Below the pieces are notes generated by a model that was not told the origin of the DNA, searched no databases, and worked only from the letters and a program-made list of their open reading frames with translations. This document shows, in pieces, positions 25,893-35,300 of a stretch of 64,000 nt of DNA (within the stretch, counting starts at the first letter, position 1; the number at the start of each line of letters is the position of its first letter). This DNA comes from Bifidobacterium sp. ESL0763 (lineage in GTDB: Bacteria; Actinomycetota; Actinomycetes; Actinomycetales; Bifidobacteriaceae): positions 1,240,001 through 1,304,000 of the forward strand of contig NZ_JAQTHW010000002.1 of assembly GCF_029433395.1 (NCBI RefSeq), read 5' to 3'. The position numbers were made by a program, and so were the translations under genes.

Positions 25893-28775
25893 CTACTCGG
25901 TGCGCAGCGCGGTGGCCGGGTCCTGCTTGGCGGCCTTGCGCGAGGGGATGAGCCCGCCGATCAACGTCAGCACCACCGACAGGACGATGAGCACGATGGC
26001 CCCCGTGAGTGGCAGCGCGGCATTGACCTGGTCAGTGCCCATGAAGTGGTGCATCACCGCGTTGCCCGGCACGATCAGGATGAGCGTGACCACGATGCCG
26101 ATGACGCCCGCGCACAGGCCTATGATGCCCGTCTCGGCGTTGAAGACCGTGGAGACGTTGTGCTTGGAGGCACCCATCGCGCGCAGGATGCCGATCTCCT
26201 TGGTGCGCTCGAGCACCGAGATGTAGGTGATGATGCCGATCATGATCGAGGAGACCACCAGCGAGACCGCCACGAAGGCGATCAGCACGTAGGTGATGAC
26301 GTTGATGATGGTGGTCACCGAGTTCATCATCAGGCCCGCGTAGTCGGTGTAGACGATGCGGTCCTTCTTCTTGGCGCCGTCGTTGTAGCGCTTGATGGCG
26401 TCCTCGATGCTGTTCTTCGCCTCGAAGCTGTCGGCGTAGATCTTGATGGAGCTCGGGGCGTCGCGGCCGATGACGCCGAAGTCGGCGAGGTTGCCGTTGT
26501 AGGTGCCGGTGGAGACGTACTGGTTGTAGATCGAGACGAGCACGTTCTCGGGAGCCGTGGCGAGGTAGTTGCTGAAAGCCTGCGCCACCTGCTGCTCGCC
26601 CATGCCCGAGATGGCCTCCTGCGGATTGCTGGCCACCGCCGCGTTGCCGGCAGCTGCCGCCGCCGCTCCGCGCTGCTGGGTGACCTCGGCGGACTGGTCG
26701 GCACTGGCCGCGCCCATGCCGCCCGGCGCCTGGGTCATCAGGTTCTTGGCCATGCTCGCCTGCTGGGAGACTGGCAGCGAGGCGACGTACGCCTTGGCGT
26801 TGGCGGCCTTCGTCGCGTCGTCGGAAGGCGCGAAGGTCATGCCGTTGAGGATGTTGTGGCTGCGGTCGGCCTTCTGCGCGGCCACGACGGCGCTGGATTT
26901 CGCGTGGTCGATCAGCTGGTCGGTGAGCATGCGCGTGTAGCCGATGCCGGGGGCGAGCGGCGTGGTCTTGGCCCCGGAGTCGGCGCGGATGACGCCGACG
27001 ACCTTGAGCTTCACCGCGGCCGGGGAGTCCATGAGCTTGCCGACCTGGTCGGCGTCGTCGCCCACGTACTTGAAGTGCCCGTCGGCGCCCTGCACGTACT
27101 GGTCGCTGGAGGGCAGCAGGGTCAGCTGCTGGTCCATAGCCTTGGCGTAGTCGATGCGCTTGCTGTCGGTGCTCACCTTCTGGCCGCTGTTGAGCCGGTT
27201 CATCATGTCGTTGTAGTCGGCGCTGGGTTTGAGGCCGAGCTCGTAGACCTGGGTGAGCGGCATCTCGTTGTTCTTGTCGAGCACCAGCACCACCTGGTCG
27301 GCGGACTTCGGCCAGTGGCCCTTGACCATCTGGTAGTTGTCGCGAATCACCGAGCTGATGGGCTGCCTGTCGGCGTGCTCGCCGGGCATGATCTCGGCGA
27401 AGGCCTCGGGCGCCTTGTTCTTGTCGGTCTTGCCGGTGAGCATCGACATCTGCTTGGACTGCAGGCTCGAGATGTCGCCGGAGGAGCTGAGCCCGGCTAT
27501 GTTGGTGGCCGCGCTCTGCATGCCCTGCGCGCCGCCGACCTTCACGCCGTCGACGTCGACGAGCGTGCCCTTGGTGTCGTGGGTGAACACCGAGAACTTC
27601 GGCGCGTAGGAATACTGGATGCCCACGTCGCCGACGTGTTGGCGCACCTCGTTGCCCGGCTTGTCGAGGTACTGCTTGAAGGGGCTCAGGTTGTTGCTGG
27701 TGATGCCCGAGGTCATCGACGCGGCGCCCTTGACGCTGGAATCGTCGGGGTAGATGGCATGGCGCGACTGGCCCTTGTCGCTTTTCTTGGAGTCGGCGTT
27801 GGCCTGGGCGGTGTCCATGATCTTGTTCATGTCGAAGGTCTGCTCGTTGATCTCGATGGGGTACGAGGTCAGCGTCTCCTTCTGGATGTCGGCGATGTAG
27901 CGGTTGACGCCGGTGGAGACGGAGAGGATCAGCGCGATGCCGATGATGCCGATCGAGCCGGCGAAGGAGGTGAGCACCGTGCGAGCCTTCTTGCTTTTGA
28001 GGTTGTTGAAGCTCAGGGCCACGGCGGTGGCGAAAGACATCGAGGCCTTGCCCATCGTGCGGTGGACGGCGGGCTTCTCGTCGGCGGTCTCCTCGGGCCG
28101 CACCGGCTTCGAGTCGCCCTGGATCACGCCGTCCTTGAGCTCGACGATGCGCGTGGCGTACTGGTGGGCCAGCTCCGGGTTGTGGGTGACCATGACGACC
28201 AGGCGGTCCTTCGCCACCTCCTTCAGCAGGTCCATGATCTGCACGGAAGTCTCGGAGTCGAGGGCGCCGGTGGGCTCGTCGGCCAGCACGATGCTCGGAT
28301 CGTTGACCAGGGCGCGGGCGATGGCGACGCGCTGCATCTGGCCGCCGGAAAGCTGGTTCGGCAGCTTGTTCACATGCTCGCCCAGACCGACCTTCCGCAG
28401 GGCCTCCTCGGCGCGCCTGCGGCGGTCCTTGCGCTTGACGCCGGAAATCGTCAGAGCCAACTCCACGTTGGAGAGGATGGTCTGGTGCGGGATCAGGTTG
28501 TAGCTCTGGAAGACGAAGCCGACCGTGTGGTTGCGGTATGAGTCCCAGTCGCGGTCCTTGTACTGCCGGGTCGAGGTGCCGTTGATCACCAGGTCGCCCT
28601 CGTCGTAGCGGTCGAGCCCGCCGATGATGTTCAGCAGTGTGGTCTTGCCGGAGCCGGACGGGCCCAGGATGGCGACGAACTCGTTGTCGCGCAGGGTCAG
28701 GCTCACGTGGTCGAGCGCCTTCTGGACGAAATCGCCGGTCTGGTATTGCTTGCTGATGTCGTTGATCTGTAGCAC
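25893..28775 (-). CDS. ABC transporter, fused ATP-binding and FtsX/MacB-like permease
   Basis: This 960-residue protein starts with a full ABC ATPase (residues 1-230): Walker [14 protein letters not shown], signature [15 protein letters not shown], Walker [14 protein letters not shown] first membrane segment follows near 275-295, then a very large external region (about 300-830) rich in Lys, Ser and Ala, and three C-terminal membrane segments with the FtsX-type permease fold. Such MacB-like proteins move lipids, peptides or envelope substrates, or transmit force; the substrate is unknown. The GTG at 28775 is preceded by GTGGGGA at 5 bases. The longer frame upstream to 29036 is not coding-like. 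It stands alone as a single-chain transporter. Confidence 0.9.
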   Translation of the reverse strand: MLQINDISKQYQTGDFVQKALDHVSLTLRDNEFVAILGPSGSGKTTLLNIIGGLDRYDEGDLVINGTSTRQYKDRDWDSYRNHTVGFVFQSYNLIPHQTILSNVELALTISGVKRKDRRRRAEEALRKVGLGEHVNKLPNQLSGGQMQRVAIARALVNDPSIVLADEPTGALDSETSVQIMDLLKEVAKDRLVVMVTHNPELAHQYATRIVELKDGVIQGDSKPVRPEETADEKPAVHRTMGKASMSFATAVALSFNNLKSKKARTVLTSFAGSIGIIGIALILSVSTGVNRYIADIQKETLTSYPIEINEQTFDMNKIMDTAQANADSKKSDKGQSRHAIYPDDSSVKGAASMTSGITSNNLSPFKQYLDKPGNEVRQHVGDVGIQYSYAPKFSVFTHDTKGTLVDVDGVKVGGAQGMQSAATNIAGLSSSGDISSLQSKQMSMLTGKTDKNKAPEAFAEIMPGEHADRQPISSVIRDNYQMVKGHWPKSADQVVLVLDKNNEMPLTQVYELGLKPSADYNDMMNRLNSGQKVSTDSKRIDYAKAMDQQLTLLPSSDQYVQGADGHFKYVGDDADQVGKLMDSPAAVKLKVVGVIRADSGAKTTPLAPGIGYTRMLTDQLIDHAKSSAVVAAQKADRSHNILNGMTFAPSDDATKAANAKAYVASLPVSQQASMAKNLMTQAPGGMGAASADQSAEVTQQRGAAAAAAGNAAVASNPQEAISGMGEQQVAQAFSNYLATAPENVLVSIYNQYVSTGTYNGNLADFGVIGRDAPSSIKIYADSFEAKNSIEDAIKRYNDGAKKKDRIVYTDYAGLMMNSVTTIINVITYVLIAFVAVSLVVSSIMIGIITYISVLERTKEIGILRAMGASKHNVSTVFNAETGIIGLCAGVIGIVVTLILIVPGNAVMHHFMGTDQVNAALPLTGAIVLIVLSVVLTLIGGLIPSRKAAKQDPATALRTE

Positions 28776-29177
28776 GGAATCCCCACTGCCTCTTGTGTGC
28801 GCGTGCCCTCGCTGCACGCCGCTTCGTTCTGCCACTCTACCCCGACGCACGGCCCGGTTCGCCATCGGCGTCCAAGCGGCCGCGGCGACCATCGACAACC
28901 GCGGGTGCGACCATCGACAACCGTAAATGCGACTAAAAGCACCCCAATCCGTGCTTTCCGTCGCAGGACCATGCCCAATCGCGTTGAAAAGCAGAGAAAT
29001 CACCGTTGCAGTCTGCTTTTCGACGCAATCACACACTTCCCTGCGTCGAAAAGCAGAGAAAGAAGGCGTGATTGCTGCTTTTCGACGCGGTGACGCGATT
29101 CTCCTTCATATGGCGAGCGCAACGGCGTTCACACATCTGGTCGATTATCGCCGTGAGCGAACAGAAGCACCCTCGTT
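28776..29177. other. Shared upstream region of two divergent ABC genes
   Basis: About 400 bases without a gene. It holds three hairpin repeats (28929-29088, listed apart), and the TetR-type operator pair begins at its right end (29178). Promoters for both transcription units must be here. Confidence 0.5.
28929..29088. repeat. Three inverted repeats, family GAAAAGCAGA
   Basis: Hairpin 1 (28929-28964) pairs GCGACTAAAAGCAC with GTGCTTTCCGTCGC. Hairpins 2 (28981-29026) and 3 (29043-29088) pair GCGTTGAAAAGCAGA or GCGTCGAAAAGCAGA with CTGCTTTTCGACGC. Hairpins 2 and 3 repeat with a 62-base period. Hairpin 1 is almost the same sequence as the one at 32051-32087. Confidence 0.8.
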
Positions 29178-29216
29178 GTGAACAGTGTTAACATCCTCTA
29201 TGTGAACATTGTTAAC
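29178..29216. promoter_or_regulatory. Tandem palindromic operators (GTGAACA-N-TGTTAAC), likely TetR-type sites
   Basis: GTGAACAGTGTTAAC at 29178-29192 and GTGAACATTGTTAAC at 29202-29216 are near-palindromes with centres 24 bases apart. They overlap the start region of the ABC ATPase gene and a possible promoter (TTGTGA at 29176, TATGTG at 29199, 17-base gap). The TetR-family gene at the end of this operon is the natural candidate to bind them. Confidence 0.7.
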
Positions 29217-30368
29217 ACCAGGCAGGGCGGGGACACACAGAGCCTCGCGATCGACTGCCAGAACGTACGGAAATCATTCGGCGACCACCAGGTGCTCAAG
29301 GGCATCGACCTGTCGCTGCCCTACGGCTCGATGCTCGGGTTGCTCGGACGCAACGGCGCCGGCAAGTCGACGCTCATCTCGATCCTGACCGGCCTGAGCC
29401 GGCAGAGCTCGGGGCGGGCGCTGGTCTGCGGCGTCGATGTCGGGCGGTCAAGGTCCGGCGAGCTCGGGCGCGTGGTCGGACTGGCCCCGCAGCAACTGGG
29501 GCTCTACCCGCAGCTGAGCGCGATGGAGAACCTCGTGAGCTTCGGCATGCTGCAGGGGCTGGGCGGCAAGCGGGCCCACGCCCGTGCCGAGGAGCTGCTC
29601 GCGGTCTTCTCGCTTGAGCGGCAGGCCGGGCAGAAGGCCTCGCGGCTTTCCGGCGGCCAGCAGCGCCGCCTGCATACCGCCATCGCGCTGGTGCACCAGC
29701 CGCGACTGATCTTCCTCGACGAACCGACCGTCGGCGCGGACGTGGACGCCAGGGCCAGAATCCTCGAGGCGGTCAGGGCGATCGCCGCGCAAGGCACCGC
29801 CGTGGTCTACACCAGCCACTACCTCGACGAGTTCGAGCGGCTCGGCGCCGACCTCGCCTTCCTCGACGGCGGGCGGATCGTCGAACGCGGCACGCAGCGC
29901 GAGGTCATCGCCCGGCACGCCGAAGCGGTGATCGAGGCGACGTTCGAAGGTGGCACACAACCAGACATACCCGGTTGGACAGTGGCTGGCGCCCACCTGG
30001 AACGTCGGTATGGAAAGAGCGGCCCCGGCGAGGCGCTCGCCCAGCTGACAACCGTCTCCAACCGTCTTGGCCTGAGGCTGTCGGACGTGAAAGTCACTCG
30101 GGCCAGCCTTGAGAACGCCTACCACCACATCATCAACGAGCCTGACAGCAAAGGCATGCACGGCGTCACGACTCAGGCGAATACCATCACCATGGGCGCC
30201 GGGCCCACTAACCCCGCCGGTTTCGAAATCCACGATGGTGCCGGAGCCGGTTTCGCACCCAACGACGATGTCGCCAACAGAACCGTAAACGACTCAAACG
30301 GCACAGTTACGACGCAGACCGCCACCACGAATCGTATCGCCGACAACACCACCAAGGAGAACAACTGA
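29178..30368 (+). CDS. ABC transporter ATP-binding protein
   Basis: The protein has Walker A GLLGRNGAGKSTLISIL, signature LSGGQQRRLHTAIAL and Walker B LIFLDEPTVGADV, with the H-loop Y-T-SHYLDEFE. This is the drug/antibiotic (DrrA/CcmA-like) exporter type. The last 100 residues are Thr/Asn-rich low-complexity sequence after the natural end of the domain. The start is uncertain: GTGs at 29178 and 29202 both sit inside operator sequences and lack a Shine-Dalgarno, so a leaderless or non-standard start is likely. The stop overlaps the permease ATG (TGATG), so the two are coupled. Substrate unknown. Confidence 0.88.
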   Translation: MNSVNILYVNIVNTRQGGDTQSLAIDCQNVRKSFGDHQVLKGIDLSLPYGSMLGLLGRNGAGKSTLISILTGLSRQSSGRALVCGVDVGRSRSGELGRVVGLAPQQLGLYPQLSAMENLVSFGMLQGLGGKRAHARAEELLAVFSLERQAGQKASRLSGGQQRRLHTAIALVHQPRLIFLDEPTVGADVDARARILEAVRAIAAQGTAVVYTSHYLDEFERLGADLAFLDGGRIVERGTQREVIARHAEAVIEATFEGGTQPDIPGWTVAGAHLERRYGKSGPGEALAQLTTVSNRLGLRLSDVKVTRASLENAYHHIINEPDSKGMHGVTTQANTITMGAGPTNPAGFEIHDGAGAGFAPNDDVANRTVNDSNGTVTTQTATTNRIADNTTKENN

Positions 30369-31135
30369 TGTCACTCAAACGAATCGGCGCGGTGACGCGC
30401 CTGAACCTCATGCTGCAGGCCCATGACCCCGCGGCCTTCCTCATCGACACCGCCGTGCCGATCATGCTCACCCCGTTCATGGTGCCGGGCATGAGAAACA
30501 CCCTGCTGGCCGAGGGCTACCGCAACGTCAACGGCACCGAGCTGGCGGTGCCCGCCTTCGCCATCCTCTTCGCCTTCTTCACCGTCCAGTTCATCGTGGG
30601 CATGTTCTTCGACGAGCACAAATGGGGCACCTGGGACCGCCTGCGCACCTCATCGACGCCGATCGGGCAGGTGGTGACCGGCAAGATCATCGTGGCCCTC
30701 TTAATGGAGGTCTTCCAGTTCGTCATCGTCGTGGCGGCGGCGGTGCCCATCGACGGCTACCGCATCCACGGCGACGTGTGGGCGCTGGCACTGACCGCGG
30801 CGGTGTTCCTGGTGATGGTCACCCTCTTCGGCGTCGCCATCACCCTCTTCTCCAACTCGCAGATGACGGCCATCTCCATCTCCGTGCTCATCGGCATGTT
30901 CGCCGCCTGCGTCGGCGGGGCCATCACCCCCGTGAGCACCTTCCCCGGCTGGGCCAAGCCCGTCGCCAAGCTCTCGCCGGTCTACTGGACGCTGAACGCC
31001 ATCGAACGCGTCAGTCTCAAGGGCGCGAGCGTCGCCGACATCGCCAAGCCCACCGGCATCATCGTGGCGGTGAGCGTAGTATTGGCGCTGTTGGTGTTCA
31101 TCGGATTCCGCAGGCAGGCCAAGACGGACCGGTGA
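30368..31135 (+). CDS. ABC-2 type transporter permease
   Basis: This 255-residue protein has about six membrane segments and the ABC-2 (DrrB-like) pattern: a soluble N-terminus, a FIVGMFFDEHKWGTWDRLRT cytoplasmic helix (the coupling region EHKWGTWDRLR) and a C-terminal SPVYWTLNAIERVSLKG before the last membrane helix. It is translationally coupled to the ATPase before it, and a TetR regulator follows 55 bases later. Together they look like a self-regulated export operon for a drug, lipid or peptide (inference). Confidence 0.88.
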   Translation: MSLKRIGAVTRLNLMLQAHDPAAFLIDTAVPIMLTPFMVPGMRNTLLAEGYRNVNGTELAVPAFAILFAFFTVQFIVGMFFDEHKWGTWDRLRTSSTPIGQVVTGKIIVALLMEVFQFVIVVAAAVPIDGYRIHGDVWALALTAAVFLVMVTLFGVAITLFSNSQMTAISISVLIGMFAACVGGAITPVSTFPGWAKPVAKLSPVYWTLNAIERVSLKGASVADIAKPTGIIVAVSVVLALLVFIGFRRQAKTDR

Positions 31136-31189
31136 CGAGAGACTGGTCCGTGCCCGACGCGAAGCCAGCCTCTGGCATCGGCGTCGGGC

Positions 31190-31999
31190 ATGGATAGCGA
31201 GGGACGCATGGCGCGCAGGGCCGAAGGGGCGAAAACCGGCAAGGCCAGGGGCACCCTGAGCCGTGAGACGCTGCTGGAGAACGCGCTGGCGATCGTGGAC
31301 GAGGCCGGCCTCGACGCCCTGAGCCTGCGGGCGCTGGGCAAGCGCATCGGCGTCTCCTACACCGCCCTCTACCGCCACCTTCCCGACAAGAACGCCCTCC
31401 TGGACGGCATCGCCGAGCAGATCTGGCGCGAGACGCTGACCGGGATCGACGACGGCGGGCAAGGGAGCGCCGGCGCCAGTGACGATTCGGATACGGGCGC
31501 GGACGACGAATCGGGCGGCACCACGGCGAACGGGACGGGCGACGCGGGCTGGAGAGCCCACGTCCGCCGCTATGCGCTGCGACTGCACACCACCCTGCTG
31601 CGTCATCCCAACGCCGCCATCCTGGTCTCCACCCATCCCATCGACACCCTGGAGCAGTACCAGCTGCTGGCCGAGGCCATCAAGCCGTTCATGCCCGCGA
31701 TGGCCGGCGAGAACCCGCCGGACGACCTGCTGGGCCTGATCCAGGGCGCGACCATCCTGACCACCGGCTATGTGCTGGCCGAGGCCGTCGCGCCCTTCGG
31801 CGACACCCGGCGGGATTCCTCGGAACCCTCGGACGAGACCCGTGAGCAGGCCGTGCGCCAGTCCCCCGAACTGGCCACGCTGCTGGCGCCCCTGAGCGAC
31901 ACCGCCGCGCCGTGGAGCATGCAGGCCGAATACCGCAAGGCCCTCGACGCCCTGATCGACGGCTGGGACGGCGCGGCAAGGCGGTCCGCGCGAGACTGA
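31190..31999 (+). CDS. TetR-family transcriptional regulator (TetR_C domain type)
   Basis: The 269-residue protein has an N-terminal helix-turn-helix: ENALAIVDEAGLDALSLRAL then GKRIGVSYTALYRHLPDKN (about residues 27-64). The C-terminal domain resembles the tetracycline-repressor-type ligand domain of regulators that control exporters. A Gly/Asp-rich insert stands at about 92-118. Genes for such repressors often lie in the operon they control, and the two palindromes at 29178-29216 are the likely target. ATGs at 31190 and 31208 are both possible starts; GAGGGA lies 3 bases before the latter. Confidence 0.88.
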   Translation: MDSEGRMARRAEGAKTGKARGTLSRETLLENALAIVDEAGLDALSLRALGKRIGVSYTALYRHLPDKNALLDGIAEQIWRETLTGIDDGGQGSAGASDDSDTGADDESGGTTANGTGDAGWRAHVRRYALRLHTTLLRHPNAAILVSTHPIDTLEQYQLLAEAIKPFMPAMAGENPPDDLLGLIQGATILTTGYVLAEAVAPFGDTRRDSSEPSDETREQAVRQSPELATLLAPLSDTAAPWSMQAEYRKALDALIDGWDGAARRSARD

Positions 32000-32319
32000 G
32001 CGCATAGACGACATCGCCACGGGTCCGGCGGCTCGGAGATTCACACGCGGATGCGACCAAAAGCACGCCAGACCGTGCTTTTCGTCGCCGCGACAGCGGA
32101 CCCCGATTCGTCCCAAGGCATATTCCCCTCGCCCCTATCGCCCGGTTTCCCCGCAACGCCAACGGTTGCCGGACCTATCTACTATCTCACGCGCCTCGAG
32201 CCCACTTGGTATGACAATCGTCGTTATAGTGGAAAGGGACACCGCATCATCGCGGCAACACACTTCGGCGGGACGGACGGAACCGCGTCCATCCACGCAT
32301 CGTCAACAGAGGAGCTCAT
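32000..32319. other. Intergenic region with one hairpin repeat
   Basis: This 320-base gap holds the 32051-32087 hairpin and a possible promoter for the downstream gene (TATAGT at 32224-32229). AGAGGAG stands before the ATG at 32320. Nothing else is recognisable. Confidence 0.45.
32051..32087. repeat. Hairpin copy nearly identical to that at 28929-28964
   Basis: ATGCGACCAAAAGCACG and CGTGCTTTTCGTCGC pair across a short loop. The whole unit differs from the 28929-28964 copy at only a few bases, so this is a dispersed repeat that flanks the ABC/TetR operon on both sides. Confidence 0.75.
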
Positions 32320-32949
32320 ATGGGTAAGAGAATCGCAGTAGTGGCCGCCAACGGCAAGGCCGGACGGCTCATCGTCGAGGAGGCCGTGGGACGCGGCATG
32401 GACGTCACCGCCGTGGTACGCGGCGAGAACAGGACCTCTGCCCCGCACACCATCATCAAGGATCTCTACGACCTCACGGCCGACGACCTCGCCGGCTTCG
32501 ACGTGGTGGTGAGCGCCTTCGGCGTCTTCGACCCGGCGAAATTCGACGAGTACGGCACCTCGCTGAAGCACCTGGCCGACATCCTCTCCGGCACCGGCAC
32601 CCGCCTGCTGGTGGTCGGCGGCGCGGGCAGCCTCTACACCAACGCCGGGCACACCGCCCAGCTCTCCGACACCTTCCCTGACGAGATCAAGGGCGTGCCG
32701 CTGGCGATGGGCAAGGCGCTCGACGCGCTCCGCCACCGCGACGACGTGCACTGGACCTACATCAGCCCCGCCGGCGACTTCCAGGCCGCGGGCCCGCGCA
32801 CCGGCCACTACGTGCTCGCCGGCGAGGACTACACCACCGACGCGGACGGCAAGAGCGCCATCAGCTACGCCGACTACGCCATCGCCATGGTCGACGAGGT
32901 CGAGGCGGAGCGGCCGCACGACCGCGAGCGCATCTCCGTGCGCTGGTAA
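32320..32949 (+). CDS. NAD(P)-binding (SDR-like, atypical) oxidoreductase
   Basis: The 209-residue protein begins IAVVAANGKAGRLIVEEAVG, a GxxGxxG-like dinucleotide motif of atypical short-chain reductases (NmrA / BVR-B type). Other family-like parts are ADDLAGFDVVVSAFG, RLLVVGGAGSLY and VHWTYISPAGDFQAAGPRTG. No catalytic Tyr-x3-Lys is visible, as is usual for this subgroup. It may reduce flavin or quinones or act as a redox sensor; the function is unknown. AGAGGAG stands 7 bases before the ATG. Confidence 0.85.
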   Translation: MGKRIAVVAANGKAGRLIVEEAVGRGMDVTAVVRGENRTSAPHTIIKDLYDLTADDLAGFDVVVSAFGVFDPAKFDEYGTSLKHLADILSGTGTRLLVVGGAGSLYTNAGHTAQLSDTFPDEIKGVPLAMGKALDALRHRDDVHWTYISPAGDFQAAGPRTGHYVLAGEDYTTDADGKSAISYADYAIAMVDEVEAERPHDRERISVRW

Positions 32950-33029
32950 TCTCCGGTTCGCGGGCGGGCAGCCCATGAATAGACGCCCGTATACATGCAG
33001 CTGCATATGCGGATTTGAATACGAATCCT

Positions 33030-33069
33030 AAAGCCGTGGTTTCCGTCCTCAAACGGAACCCACGGCTTT
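33030..33069. terminator. Terminator hairpin between convergent genes
   Basis: A 17-bp stem with one mismatch, AAAGCCGTGGTTTCCGT (33030-33046) with ACGGAACCCACGGCTTT (33053-33069), encloses a 6-base loop between the convergent reductase and acyltransferase genes. Confidence 0.8.
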
Positions 33070-33087
33070 CCCATAGACGCAGCCCTG

Positions 33088-34158
33088 TTACGCTTCCGCC
33101 GCCCCACGCCGCTTGAGCAGCGTCGGGAAGAAGACGGCGTTGAGCCTGGGGATGCGGTAGAGCACGAGCACCATCGCCGCGATCAGCGCCGAGCGCAAGG
33201 CGAAGACGACGAACGGCTCGACCTGGTAGCCGACCAACGGCCGCAGCCGGTCGATGATGCCACCCCACGGCAGGTCGTCGATCTCGAGCAGATGCGCGCA
33301 GAAGATCGGCAGGGTGTGGCGGCCGATCGCCGCCAGCGCCCGGTTGGCGTAGGGCAGCCAGCGGTCGATGGCCTGCGAGGCGCCGATGACACACAGCGTA
33401 GCGGCGATCGAGCCGACGATCGTGAGCACCGGGTCCTCGCCGAAGCCACAGGTGGCCATGCCCAGGCCGGTGAACCTCCACAGCGCCAACCCCCATACGG
33501 CCAGCGTGGGCAGCCAGAGCGCCGGCCAACGACGGAACGCGGCGAGCACATCGTGCCTCCGGGCCAGGCAGCCGAGGTAGACGAAGAGCGCGGCGGTGAG
33601 CCCCGACTGCACGCTCAGCGGCAGCCAGACATGGCGCGCGGAGAAGTAGCCCACGGCGAAGAGGGCGAGGATCCAGACCGGGGTGGCGGGCAGGCGGTAG
33701 GCCGCGTGGACCAGCAGATGGGCCCAGAAGAGCGCCAGCAAAAACCAGATGGCGCCGATGTAGCGCGTCATCGGGAAGAGCGAGTTGCCCATGTTCGCCC
33801 CGGAGCCGTAGAGCGCGGCGATGAGCCATTGCACGGCGAGGCCGGGCACGTCGCGGCGCGCCGCCAGCGAGAAGCCCAGGTGGATGAGCACCACCAGGCC
33901 GGCGGTGATGGCGTAGGTGAGCAGCAGCTCGCGCGACTCCTTGCGCCAGGCGAAGCGGCGGTCGGGGTGCATGAAGTAGCCGGAGAGCAGGAAGAAGAGC
34001 GGCATGTGGAACGAGAAGAAGACGTTGAAGAGCGCTTGCGAGACCGTGGTCATCGGCCCGGCCTGCAGGATGCTGTGGGTGAGGACGACGCCGATCATCG
34101 CGATGCCCTTGGCGATGTCGAAATAGCGCACCCTCGTAGCCACTGCCCGCACCTCCAT
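33088..34158 (-). CDS. Acyltransferase-3 family integral membrane protein
   Basis: This 356-residue protein has about ten membrane segments and the Acyltransferase-3 opening YFDIAKGIAMIGVVLTHS (the usual R-x10-H region, His in LTHS) followed by FFSFHMPLFFLLSGYF with the conserved HMPLFF-SG. Members transfer acyl groups to polysaccharides, peptidoglycan or lipids at the membrane; the target is unknown. The start at 34158 may be a few codons late or early, since GAGG precedes MEVRAVATRV. It is divergent from the thiamine cluster and not obviously linked to it. Confidence 0.88.
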   Translation of the reverse strand: MEVRAVATRVRYFDIAKGIAMIGVVLTHSILQAGPMTTVSQALFNVFFSFHMPLFFLLSGYFMHPDRRFAWRKESRELLLTYAITAGLVVLIHLGFSLAARRDVPGLAVQWLIAALYGSGANMGNSLFPMTRYIGAIWFLLALFWAHLLVHAAYRLPATPVWILALFAVGYFSARHVWLPLSVQSGLTAALFVYLGCLARRHDVLAAFRRWPALWLPTLAVWGLALWRFTGLGMATCGFGEDPVLTIVGSIAATLCVIGASQAIDRWLPYANRALAAIGRHTLPIFCAHLLEIDDLPWGGIIDRLRPLVGYQVEPFVVFALRSALIAAMVLVLYRIPRLNAVFFPTLLKRRGAAEA

Positions 34159-34224
34159 CCGTTCCCGCCTGCGACAAACGACAGGATACCGCCTGGCCGC
34201 GCGCGTTGTCCAATGAGCGGCATA

Positions 34225-34343
34225 GCGTCTTGAGCTGTAGTGCGGGGGAACCCGCGGAGTCGCCGAAGACGGCCGCGCGAGTTGAGACGAGCATGACGCT
34301 CGACCCTTGGAACCTGTTGGTCAATACCATCGTAGGGAGACGC
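34225..34343 (+). ncRNA. TPP riboswitch (thi box) controlling thiM
   Basis: Conserved aptamer parts are visible in order: TGCGGGGGA at 34240-34248, GTTGAGA at about 34281-34287 (consensus GCTGAGA), ACCCTTGGAACCTG at 34304-34317, and CATCGTAGGGAGA at 34328-34340. Closing stem P1 is formed by GCGTCT (34225-34230) with AGACGC (34338-34343). The AGGGAGA that should serve as ribosome binding site of thiM (ATG at 34348) is part of the aptamer's 3' side, so ligand binding is likely to block translation directly. Confidence 0.9.
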
Positions 34344-34347
34344 GAAT

Positions 34348-35265
34348 ATGGTCAATGACGCATACCCATCAGCAAACACCAATCTCAAGAACATCGGCGA
34401 GGACGACCCGTTGCGCGCCAGCGTGCGCAAGGCGGCGCAAACCGTGCGCGACACCACGCCGCTGGCCCAGTCCTTCACCAATTTCGTGACCATCAACCTC
34501 GTGGCCAACGCGCAGCTGGCGGCGGGCGGCACGGCGGCGATGAGCTTCCTGCCCGACGACATCGCCGGCGGCGAGGCGGCGAGCGGGGCCAGCTACATCA
34601 ACGTGGGCACGCTGCTGCCCTTCTACAAGGACGCGCTGGCGCAGATCACCACGAAGTTCAAGGCCGATGGCCACCGCTGGGTGCTCGACCCGGTGGCCGC
34701 CGGGCTGGGGACCACGCGCACCGCGATCCTCGAGTCGTTCAAGGCCACGCCGCCGACCATCATCCGCGGCAACGCCTCCGAGGTCATCAAGCTGCGCGAG
34801 ATGTGGGAGCTGCCGCTGGACGAGGGCGGCGAGGAAGCGACCTCCCGGCAGTCGAACGGACCGGTGGGCGTGGAGTCGGCCGACGACGTGGACTCCGCCG
34901 AGGCCGCCGCACGCGCGCTGGCACGCTTCATCGCCAAGTCCGACCCGCAGGGCCAGGGCGCGGTAGCCGTCTCGGGCGAGACCGACCTCGTCACCGACGG
35001 CGAACGCACGTACCGGCTGCCCGGCGGCAGCGCGATGATGACCAAGATCACGGGCGCGGGCTGCTCGCTGGGCGGCGTGACCGCGACCTACTTGGCGGTG
35101 GCCGACCCGCTGACCGCCGCGGTGGCCGCCAGCGCGCTCTACAACCGCGCCAGCGAGACCGGAGAGGCGAATTCCCACGGCCCCGGCTCCTTCCAGGTCG
35201 CCTTCCTCGACGGACTCTGGTCGACCACGCCTGAGCGGATCGCCGCCTCGCCCATCCTCGCCTGA
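34348..35265 (+). CDS. thiM: Hydroxyethylthiazole kinase
   Basis: The 305-residue protein shows ThiM features: TNFVTINLVANAQLAAGGTA near 50-69, a VLDPVAAGLGTTRT block (115-128), IIRGNASEVIKL, and the C-terminal ribokinase-type motif KITGAGCSLGGVTATYLA with the active-site Cys. It phosphorylates hydroxyethylthiazole in thiamine salvage. It contains an acidic insert after the NASE motif (about 155-190), longer than usual. It is directly controlled by the TPP riboswitch. Confidence 0.94.
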   Translation: MVNDAYPSANTNLKNIGEDDPLRASVRKAAQTVRDTTPLAQSFTNFVTINLVANAQLAAGGTAAMSFLPDDIAGGEAASGASYINVGTLLPFYKDALAQITTKFKADGHRWVLDPVAAGLGTTRTAILESFKATPPTIIRGNASEVIKLREMWELPLDEGGEEATSRQSNGPVGVESADDVDSAEAAARALARFIAKSDPQGQGAVAVSGETDLVTDGERTYRLPGGSAMMTKITGAGCSLGGVTATYLAVADPLTAAVAASALYNRASETGEANSHGPGSFQVAFLDGLWSTTPERIAASPILA

Positions 35266-35300
35266 GGCCACGCGCCGTCCGCCTCATTGCTGACTGTTCC

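Noticed and set aside
26046..28541. 831-residue plus-strand ORF opposite the ABC protein
   Set aside because: It is the mirror of a clear minus-strand ABC gene with Walker and signature motifs; its Val/Gly/Asp/His-rich composition is typical of antisense shadows in high-G+C DNA.
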